Assembly: GCA_011763485.2 (NCBI GenBank)
Contig: JAANSK020250385.1
Location: forward strand, 1-23,225
Reading direction: 5' to 3'
Length of the DNA stretch: 23,225 bases
DNA from: Isoetes engelmannii
Taxonomy: Eukaryota; Streptophyta; Lycopodiopsida; Isoetales; Isoetaceae
The first letter of the stretch is position 1. Each line of letters starts with the position of its first letter. Positions 1 through 10,300 of this stretch are shown one piece after another. Made by a program: the position numbers and the translations under genes. The notes below the pieces were generated by a model, which worked only from the letters and a program-made list of their open reading frames with translations, ran no database searches and was not told the DNA's origin.

Positions 1-538
1 AGTTGTGTCCTAAGAAATGCAAAGCCAATCTAGATAGGAAGACAGAAATTGGCCAAAGAAGAATCATTGGCTTACCTACAATCTTGTGGGCAATAGCATT
101 GAGACTACAACATGTTAGTCACAATTTTCCCATTCTAATGTATCAAGCAAGGCACACTCCCTCGTTTATCAGCTAGCTAACAAGCTATCTAATTACAAGC
201 TAACAATCAAGACACATTATACTCAAGGCTCGTGAACAAGTTTAATCTTTGTCCTTATCATCCACATCATCTGCTAATAGTTATCTTCAACCCAGGATGC
301 TCGGGAAGAAATGGTTGAAGGTACCCGCGTGCTTACGACATAAAGTTGGCAAACAATAGCCTCCCCCTATTATTATGGCCCAGGAAAATGGCCGAATGGC
401 CATGTGGCCAAGAACCGCCACATGGCCACTTGGCCATTTTCATGGGCCATAGTACCTTGTGGAAGGAGGTTATCTAGCCCATATGGTTGACAATGGGGAG
501 GCTTTGGTTGGTAAATGGAGCCCGTCTACGACCCTTGG
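1..538. other. 5' flanking region, no gene recognised
   Basis: No reading frame here resembles a protein I recognise. The stretch holds the long hairpin annotated separately at 374-451 and otherwise ordinary A+T-leaning sequence. It lies immediately upstream of the receptor-kinase gene and probably contains part of its promoter, but I cannot point to defined elements with confidence. Confidence 0.5.
374..451. repeat. Long inverted repeat (35-bp arms, 8-nt loop)
   Basis: The left arm is 374-408 and the right arm 417-451. The reverse complement of the right arm differs from the left at 3 of 35 positions. The arms contain runs such as AAAATGGCC and GGCCATGTGGC, and the loop is CAAGAACC. Transcribed, it would form a very stable hairpin. 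It sits about 490 bp upstream of the start codon. It could be a small foldback or MITE relic, or a small-RNA precursor; no target-site duplication was obvious. Confidence 0.85.
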
Positions 539-539
539 A

Positions 540-549
540 ATTATATAGG
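540..549 (+). promoter_or_regulatory. Possible TATA box
   Basis: An ATTATATAGG motif lies about 390 bp upstream of the start codon. If used, transcription would start near 570-580 and leave a leader long enough to carry the 5' intron discussed in the findings. A second TATA-like stretch, CATATAATAC (900-909), is so close to the ATG that it would give almost no leader. Placement is from motif and spacing only. Confidence 0.25.
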
Positions 550-690
550 CGCCATTAATTAATGGGCTACTTGTTGTTTGTCTCCTTCCCTTGTGTTGGT
601 CCATAAAGTTGTGCATTCCAGACTGTATAGGCTTTTACTTGTTTAAGCCGCATTTTATGGTTCTACTTAATTCATGTGATGAATCTGTCC

Positions 691-753
691 ATGGTGAGCT
701 CTTCTCTTCTCGGGCGTTTCAGCATTGGTTCTGTCTTGCTTCGACAGCAATGA
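691..753 (+). promoter_or_regulatory. Upstream ORF / possible leader-exon start
   Basis: ATG at 691 opens a 20-codon frame ending in TGA at 751-753. The ATG is followed at once by GGTGAGC, a good 5' splice-site match (cut after 693). If spliced to the TTTCAG ending at 929, this ATG would read in frame into the main ORF (Met-Cys-Arg-Ile-Met-Asn). It could therefore be a uORF, or an alternative start reached by splicing. Confidence 0.25.
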
Positions 754-913
754 AAATATGACACAATGAGATTCTGTCATATCCATTTGACACCGTCAAG
801 CAAGCGACAGAGGTATTATTAATGTTCTGTGAAGACTTCATTTTGGACTTGGATTAAAAGAAAAAACAAGTTTTTTTGCCAACGGTAAAAGATCCTTTCC
901 ATATAATACAGCC

Positions 914-952
914 ATGTTTTCCATTTCAGTGTCGAATCATGAACAAGTCTAG
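914..952 (+). promoter_or_regulatory. Short uORF overlapping the main start codon
   Basis: ATG at 914 opens a 12-codon frame that ends in TAG at 950-952, crossing the receptor-kinase ATG at 939 in another frame. If 914 is in the mature leader this would compete with the main start. Splicing at the TTTCAG ending at 929 would remove it. Confidence 0.3.
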
Positions 953-1319
953 CCTTGCGGTTCTTCTGTGCCTGATTGGATTTATCTTATCCATTGACGC
1001 TTATCAGACAGATCCAACTGAAGGTAAAATCTTATATTAGGTCTAAGCATAATTGACGCTGTTGCAAAAGCCATCTTGCCGATAAAGCTTGCTCTTGCTT
1101 TTTTGTAGTTACATCGCTTAAAATCTTTCATGACACTTTAGTGGGAGATGGTGAAGCTCTGTGGAATTTTAGTGTTGATCCATGCGTTCATGCCATGGGA
1201 AGTGATCAGACGGATGGATGGTGGGATGATCGTAATGCCGCTGACATCTTTGAAGAGGCCAGTGGTATACTTTGCGATTGTACATTTCAAAACAAGACAA
1301 GTTGTCATATCATCAGAAT
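939..1319 (+). other. Exons 1-2: signal peptide and Cys-rich N-terminal cap
   Basis: Residues 1-21 form a hydrophobic secretion signal with likely cleavage near SIDA/YQ. Exon 2 (1109-1319) encodes the cap region with the motifs WNFSVDPC and [14 protein letters not shown], which match the WNxSGxPC and CDCTFQNxTxCHI pattern conserved before the LRRs of this family. Exon 1 ends in phase 1 (G), exon 2 in phase 2 (AT). Confidence 0.9.
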
Positions 1320-4300
1320 GTAAGTTATCCTGTAACATATCTTTCTTATCACGAGAACATAGGTATAATATAGGTTTTCTAGTACCTGGGCAATAGCAAA
1401 AAAGAAACAGAGTTTATGATGTTCTAAGCATGTGCTTATATTATCTTTTTAATGATTCAAATAGCCTACTAAAGACTAGGATTCCTTTGTTCCCATTCTA
1501 GCAAGTCCTGAGCACTGGCATGATGGTCTGCTTTGCAGAGATGTGGTGAGCAAGAATGTTGCAGGTCAAGTATCAAAAGAGATTGGCAATTTTGCATACC
1601 TTCAAAATCTGTAAGTCTTTTCATTAGGGGGGTTGTTTAGACTCAAAGTTTAGTACCAAATGAGATATTAAGGCTAAGGGTTTTATGTATGTTCTTACTG
1701 TGCATAGCATGTAATTTTCATTCTTTGTCCAGAAATCTAGCACAGAACAAGCTTACTGGCCCAATCCCAAAGGAAATTGGTATGCTCAGCCAGATGCAGT
1801 ACCTGTGAGCAAAACGCCATAGAGGATTCAGTTTTTAGTTCAACAAATTCTGACCTTTTAAATTCCATTGTCAAACAGCACAGTCAGCAAAAACAGGCTC
1901 TCTGGTTCTCTACCTCCAGAAATTGGCAATCTGTCTAGTTTGGTTTCCATGTGAGTTCTATCTTTAACCTAGTCCTTGAGAAGGTTTGCTAATTGCTGTT
2001 CTATTTTGGTCAGGGGTTTGGGCACAAACCAGTTCAGTGGGGCATTGCCAAAGGAGGTTGGCAACTTAACAAGTCTAAATGAGCTGTAAGGTCCCTGAAC
2101 TGAAAATCATATGCGCTGTATGTAGATAGATATATGTGATTTTCCCATGCCTGTAAATTTTTCGGAATACTTACAACATCTGTGTAGATGTATCTGGAGG
2201 AGAATGATTCCTAAATTCCTGCTGCAACTTATAAATCACCCCCAAATTACTGCACAATTATTCGAATCTGTTCTGCTTAGCAAGATAATAACTTGAACAT
2301 TTCTAAGAGTTGAAAAGAAAAGTTCGCTATAGTTTACCCCAAGCTTAATCAATTGACATGTTATCAACCCCGGCCATTCATCAAATCCAACCATTTTTTA
2401 AGGCCCCCTGAATTTGCAAATGGAGACAACCATACTATATAAATTGGAAAACACATTACAACCCATTTGCTGAATCTCTTGACCTTCAGTTTATGCTCCT
2501 AGAGTTTAGTGCTAACCATCAAGCGTACTATTGTAGATATTGTACCCCTTAGTTGCAAAATGATCTAACACAAATTCAAGTCCAATATGAGTTTGGAATG
2601 TGAAGTAAGAAACAAACTTACTAGTTTTCCAAGTACGCAAAAGTAAAAGAAAAACTTTCCTGACAATCATCCACACAATGTAATATTTTGGAAAGTGCAC
2701 AAAATGAACCCAAGAAAATCTTGTAGAAGCAGATAAATTCCGTCACCAAGTACATCTTATAAACATGGTACACTACTCTCATAGTTCTAGTGACTAGGTG
2801 GCTAGGACTTCAATTAGCACTAATATTTGGATTTCATGATTGTTGCTTGCAAAATTGATTTCATGGGTTTGTGCCAAGGGAGCTGACATATGTATAAGCT
2901 ACTTCCCGTTCTTTTGCAGTTGGATAGGTGATAACAACTTTGAAGGAGAGATTCCTCTAGACCTCGATCGTCTTCAAAATTTAAGAAAGTTGTAAGTAAA
3001 ACAAGCATCCTATCTAGACCTATTAGTCTAGAGTTTTTTTTCTCCCTTCAATCTTCCTTAGGAGTTATGTGGATACTTACAAAAAAAATGTGTCATTCCG
3101 GACATGTTGCGTGTGCGTGCACACACACACTAGTCCTAGAACAAATATTTCTTGAGTTTGAGGCCACCTAGAGTTTGAGGTCCACCTAGCGTGCACACAC
3201 ACACTAGTTTGACATGTTGCATGTGCGTGCACACACACACTAGGTCCACCTAGCGTGCACACACACACTAGGTCCACCTAGTTTGAGGTCCACCTAGCGT
3301 GCACACACACACTAGTCTTAGAAACAAATATTTCTTGAGTTTGAGGCCACCTGAGTTGAGGTCCACACACTAGTCCTAGAACAAATATTTCTTGAGTTTG
3401 AGGCCACCTAGAGTTGCATTTAATGTAAGGTGTTGGGTCCAGCTGTCCGCGATCCAACAAAGCAATGATGATGTAGCGTGTCTCATGTGTACAATTGGAT
3501 GTTGCCAATGTAACATCGTTTACGCAATTTCCCTTATTCTATGCCACGCAAAAGTTAGACTTATGTAATTTCCCTTACTCTATGCCATAAAATGCTACAT
3601 AATATCTTGCACGTGCTTGACTAACATCATGTCAAGTTGGTATATGCCACTAGGGCTACACTTTCTTGTGCTACAAAATATCCCATACGTGCACATCTGT
3701 GCACATCTGTGTCAAGTTGGTAGCTTCAAAAATTAGTTAAAATAATTGATGTCAATATTTGGCGTGGCTTTGCTGCCACACCAAGATCGTCCTACTCTAA
3801 TATGTTTGTTCCACACTTGAGAATGAGAAATGATAGTTATATAATGATCTTGATATCCCATATAGTGTAAGATTGATAATTAGATAGAAGCACTTTTGAT
3901 CACCTGCAATATCCCTCCTCCCCCCTTTTTTTCAATGAAGACCGGGAGGCTTTATTATTCAGAGTTACAAACAAATTTTAATGGAAACTAAAAACTCAGA
4001 AGAGAAAATATCCACTACAGCAAATCCACCCCGCTCAAATACAACATCTAAACAATCTGAAAAGACATCAAAAGCTCGTGAGTAAGTGTGAATGTGAGGG
4101 TATATGGCTTCTCTTCATTATTGATTGATGAACACCTGAACATCATCCATTGCTTTGACAATTCGTTACATTGGGCCTCGGTAAGCACCTGTGCATCAGA
4201 ACAAGCACGACCTTTGAATATGAGGAGATTCTTTGTTTTCGAGATGATCTAGATGATCCATGTAGAAGCCAAATAAAAAGCTTTTTTTTTGCCAAATTGT

Positions 4301-7300
4301 CCTAGCCACTTGGAGAGATTGCAGCAAAGAAAGTAGAAAAGTGGTAATGTAGAAAGACTTATGTTGTTCAGCATCAAGAATGAGGGGACCATCTTGAACT
4401 TGACAGACACCATCGGAGAAGCTTATCTCCGAATTTTGCTTCTCTGAAAAAGAAGCATGTGCAATGTTTCTTCTCTTTGAACCATTGCAAACTCGCTTTG
4501 ACTCCAGCGTGATGAACTTGCTCAGCTTCCATTTGTCTAATACTAGCAAAAATCTGCTTCTTCTCTTGGGTATCTGATGTACGACAGACCTGCAAGCCAC
4601 TAGCCGTTACTAAAGAGAAATCAGAATTCCTCGACTAGCAGCAACTCGCGGACGACCCCATCAAAGGACTTCGCAGCAGCCAGTGCATCAACAATCCCTA
4701 TCATTCCCTATCTCACAAAAGCTAAGGTCTAGGCTTGTCTGCATTCATTCTTAAACTCCTCATCCTTCAAAAATAAAATATTTAATTTGAAAGAAGTCTT
4801 GGTCCTGCTATGCAAGAGAAAAACTACGTATTTGTGATCCGAAAAGAGCTATCAAGTATGTTTTTACGAGGGAAATTAGGCAATATGTACTTGCTAATGC
4901 ATTATAGTATTCCCTATCATGATGTGCAGGTATGACCTACCTGCTCCAAGCCAACTATTGCACCAAGTATAACTAGGATCGTCGTCCACCTCTACAAACC
5001 CACAATTATGCATCAAGTGCTGTCATTATTCATGTGCAAAGCCCTAGACGATGTCTGATCCTCTGCTACACTGATCATCTTTCAACTCAACTATATTGAA
5101 GTCACCCACCAACAACCATGCAACATGGACCCCCAATCAAACCAGTTTTGATGTTAAAGCCGCCCAGAGTGTACCTCTCTGATGAGGTCTGTTGTGTACA
5201 TATGCATTTATTAGTCTCCACTCTTGACACTTATAAAACTACTTGATAACGATAATGATCCAACGACTAAATCTATTGGCATGAGTGAATCTATCATGCC
5301 TCTACACTATAAGGAACCCCGCTTTTGCCGAGTCCGCTATAGTCACCATGACATTATATTGCCTATCAACCTCAGAAGCTACCTATTCACATCCTCCTCC
5401 TTGCATTTATGCTCGCATAAACAATAAAAATATAAATTCAACCTAGCCAGAGCAATAGAAAAGCTGCTCCCTTTAATTGGGAAGAAGCTACAGCCCAAAC
5501 ATTCCATGAAACCAACTTCTAGTGCATAAGGGTCTCATGGCCAATGTTCCAAATCCATGTAGTCACCATCAATGCATGATTCTTCCACTTGGTATGCCCA
5601 TTGCAATTTAGATGTTACAAGAATTGTTGTAACTATGGTGAGCATTGCTGGTTCAACAGGAGGAACATACTCAACAAGAGGAGTTGTGCTGCAAAAGTTG
5701 CAAAAGTGTCTCTCTGCTGGGCAACTTCTTTCATACGAGGATGGACCAATCACCATGGGATGCTTCCAATCGATCTTGCTTGCGAGCAATAACTCTTGCT
5801 TGCGAGCAATAACTGTAAGCCTCTCACAATTGCTCATGAAACAACTTTGTGTGCAAAGGTAGAAGGAAGAGAGGAAGATAGAATAGCAGGAGGAGAAACA
5901 GGAGTAGGGGCGGGTTGGCTAGATCCAGAAGTTGCCAAGATTAGAGAGGGAACAAAAGAAAATGGAGACATCTGGCCAAGAGTTGAAGATGTTGCAGGGG
6001 TAGAAGGGGGTGTTCTTCTGACGCAAAAACTAGAGAAGGCCTTAGTATTGAGAAGCATGTCTGCAGTTCAGGACCATTTAGCAAAGACAAGTCATATTTG
6101 AAGAAGAGTGGAGTGGACCACTTTTAACAACAAGAAATTTTGGAAGAGAGACTCAAATATAAGGACCATTGGCAATAGAATGAGCAAGATGTAGACCCAA
6201 GCCACTAGCAATAGCCATCATGAATTCATGAACCTGCAACTCAATAGCAAAGGCTTTCAAGACAAACCAACATAGCAATCGAAGTGCACCAGTCTTCCTA
6301 GGCAAAAAGCTAGGAGTGTATACCTTGATACAAAAGATAGCGTCCCTATAAAGGATCAAACCCAAGCTCCACCAGCTTATCAACCGCAATGGGAGATCCA
6401 AACATGATCGAAAAGTGATTGTTTTGCTTGTCAAGAATCTTCAGGACTCATGCTCGGGTAAATCCAATATCTGTAGATGTTGCTTCAACTAAAAGCCCAT
6501 CCTTCTAGGGTCAAAGAACTGGCCAAGTAAAACAGCATAAAACAACATAAGAATAGAATAGAATAGAATAAAATAGACTTTTTATCGTCCATGGGGACCA
6601 ATTGGCCTATAGGACCTAAACAAAGAGAGCAACAGCTTATTACAGCTTATTACTGTCAGCTTATTACTGTCAGGATTAAAAAACCTCCGCCCCGAAGGGT
6701 TTTCAAGGGAAAAACCTTGGCAGTAATAATTATGTTGGTATATTGTACAATAATATAGTGCAATTCAATACTGCACTGGAGGATATAGTTGAGTCCGTTG
6801 AGTCCGTGTATCCATGACCTTTTGAAGATATGAGTCTAGCAAGCCCACGGAGGCCGTGCTCAGTAGCTCATACAACTCATACAACGTCTTGTCAGGCACA
6901 ACTAATTGAGCATACCGTGCTCGAATATGATCAAAATTGAGTATACCGTGCTCGAATATAATCAAAATTTGGACATGTCTGGGGCGCATGACATTCATTC
7001 TCAATGGCTCCCTGTTGGCACTGAATGGCTCCCTGTTGGCAACACTGACAAATCCTGTCCTTGCGTGCCTTCCGGGTCCATCAGCCTGTCTTAATGCGGA
7101 GGCGATGTGCACCTGTGTGGATGGAAGCTACCACCCTGCGCCTCTTCATAGGCAAATGAGTACACAAGTAGTGTTGTGGGCCTTGTGTGAGGATAGGATT
7201 GACCTACTTTTGATAGTGTGCTAGCTTGACGTGTGTGTCAGAGCATTTTCATCTCAAAGTTTGCTAAGGAAATAAGCCTCAACCACAATTGATAATGCTG

Positions 7301-10300
7301 AATACATTGTAAATGCACATCATGATCAATCTCAACGACAGGAAATCTATAACACTTTTGAGTCTTATACAATATATTCTCCAAGAAAAGAAGAAGTTTC
7401 ATCTTGTTCTTCGCATCTTGTAACTCCCTCAGATATGCAGGTAGCTCCTTATTATTCTCCATCACAATATTCGCAGCAGGCATCGGACAGGCAAGGCACA
7501 CACCATATGTAATATCACACTTTATCCAATCAGTAAGAATGCACGGGCGACATGAGCAATAGTATCACTAGAGGTCCATGGAGCAGAGGGCCCGCATAAG
7601 AGGAAAGAATAAAAAGTACAACTCCCGCAGACTCTATGGAAATAAGTAGAGCGTGCAGGAGGACAAGGACCCACAGTTGTAATAGACATAAAAACACCGG
7701 GAGACAGGAATTGTTGCAAACCAATTGTTGCATTAGCAGGCTAATGTGCAAAAGCAAGAGGATTAAGACACGAGTTAGAAGGCAATTAGAAAATCTAAAA
7801 TCCATGGAATAGTTTAATATACCTTATGATATGCATTCTTATGGGGGGCATGTATGTACCATGGGGGTTTATATATATATGAAATGAAAGGCCAGGACCT
7901 CGCCACCTCACAGGGGTTGTGGGAGCATGCATGGGCATGCACTACATCCCCGCGTCATCGGAAGGGAAGATCAAATCTTGGCCATTGATTAAAGGTTTGA
8001 TGCAGGAGGAATTATAAAAGCACCACGAGGGAGGGAGAAGCCACAGAAGAGAGAGCAGCAGAGGGGCATTCTAATGCTATGGAAGCATAATGGATAGAAA
8101 TACTAACAGAGGAAGACACACCAAGGTTAACCATAGAGGCTGAAAATGGGAAACCTCAAATTCGGCGATGATTCTAATGTTGAACTACCTTATGTCATAT
8201 AACATCGACGGAAAGCTTACAATCCACGACTTCCAACGCATCAAAAATTGTCCAACTAGCACCTTTTATTTACTTGTCAATAAAGACTTCAAGACCATAT
8301 CGATGGAGATAAAAGAAATAAAGGGAAATTCAAACTTCTCTCTAGAGTAGAGTAGAATGCAATAGAATAGTAGACTCCCGTGATACAACCACCAAATCAT
8401 ATTGAAACCATATTGAGAAAGCCTACAAATATATGTTGTACAATCCAAGTTATTGGGCTACATATTTCAATTTCATTTGCAGGAAATTATAAGTTAAAAT
8501 TTCAATTCTAAGTTCTTCAAAGTAAAATAAAAATCTAGAAATATAATGGAGAATAAAGATGTGTGTGCCAGGGAATATTTTTTGGATTCATGCCATTAGA
8601 GCACAGAGATGCTTATTATGTCCCCTCCAAATAATGGCTTGCCGAGGGAGAATTCAAAAATGAGGAAGAGAAGTGTTTTAAAATGCTAATATTTACTATG
8701 CAATAGAACATTCCATAAAAAAGCATGTCGATGTAAGGGACAAACATATATGAACAATGTTGGTATTGTGTTAGGCCAATTGATCTCATAATACATGTTT
8801 GAAACACTCATCATCATCTATACGTAATCTACTACGATCTTTTGTTTTTTTTTTCTCAAGGTATGCAAATGGAAATAACCTTAATGGCTCAATTCCAGAT
8901 ATTTTTAAAAGCCTGAGTCTTCTCAAAGAACTGTAAGCCTAATAAAGAAATAGAAAGTTCATTCTCTTTGTGATTCTTCAATGATTTTAATTTCTCAATG
9001 TTGTGAAATAAGCAGGAGTCTTTATGGGAATAAATTTCAAGGTTCATTGCCTTCAAGTATATGGAATCTTACTTTACTTGAAAAGATGTAAGAATTCTTG
9101 TCTTTCCCATCCTCTAAAACAAATAAAAATAGTGAAGTAGAACCCTATGTTCAATAGACAAAAAGGCACGAGCACAAGTCTTGCTCTGCCACAAGCACAT
9201 AATCAACGACGTTGATCCCCCCCCCTCCAATTCTCCTGTGTACAACTGTAGTGGGAGGCGAATGGGAGGAGAATGGCCACTGTGTTACCATTACAAATGA
9301 GCAAGTTGAAGATGTTGCCGATCTAAAGCAACTGCTTCCAAATCACGTGATAGAATGACCCTCGTCAACATATGTGCATGGCCAAAAGTCTTGTGTTGTT
9401 TGGAGCTACAACATGTCATCTACCAGAGGGTTGAGATTCATTTGTTGCTTCGTGCATGTGCTTGCATTAAATCTCCAACAAGCATCACATGTCCTAGCTA
9501 TTTGTGTTGTAGAATATCATCGTCTAGATCGACATATGGATTAGGCTGTCAACATTTGAGTGCTTATGGTAAAAATTTGAATCTGCGTGTGGGAGTAACA
9601 TATGGCGACAAAAAGGGGTTCGACATACTGGCTCTACACTAACATCCACATGTAGCGATTGTGTCTGTCTGCTTTATTTTGAGAAACTGCCAATGTTTCC
9701 TTATAATAGCAGGCTAATCTGTCATATCCCTTATTGCATGTGCAATCTTTGAATATTGAATAATGCTCATAGCCTGGCAGATCTACTATTCTTCGACCAA
9801 CATGTCCCATGTTTCTTTAGGAAAAATGAAGTGCACATCACTTGCAATAGATTTCAAGCATTTTCCCTTCTACTATGGAAAGCCCACACAGTTTCAAGTT
9901 GCCATACACTCCCTATTCCGACCGGTGTAGTCACATCAATAACACTCTGAGGAGTTGCAGCAGCAGCTGGCGTGCGAGTAGCAGTGGTTTGTGTTGATGC
10001 AAGTGGTATGGCTTTGGATGCAGTTTTGATGCAGGATGGTCATTCTATTTGTTGTCAAAGTCGGAAGTTCCTTTTTTTTGCTCGAAAAGTAGATATAGTG
10101 TTTATGGTAAAGAGTTTTTGGTTGTACCTCATGCTTTGGAAGTGTGGCGACGCTATCTATTACGGTCAAGGATTCATATTTTGACAGGACACCAACGCAT
10201 TTCACACATTGTTACACAGAAAATATTATCAGAAAGACAATTGAAATGAGTCGTTTTTATGATTTCTCCATCAACTATTGTCTCGGTAACGAGAATGTTA

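Noticed and set aside
2512-2700. A minus-strand ORF within intron 6
   Set aside because: Only 62 codons, no similarity, and typical of chance open frames in A+T-rich introns.
3101-3414. A CRISPR-like repeat array
   Set aside because: Repeat modules vary in order and length, spacers are not unique, and the setting is an intron of a plant nuclear gene.
5224-6101. Plus-strand open stretches as nested host genes
   Set aside because: They overlap minus-strand LINE endonuclease motifs or its presumed upstream part, and their translations are low-complexity or cysteine/serine-biased without family similarity.
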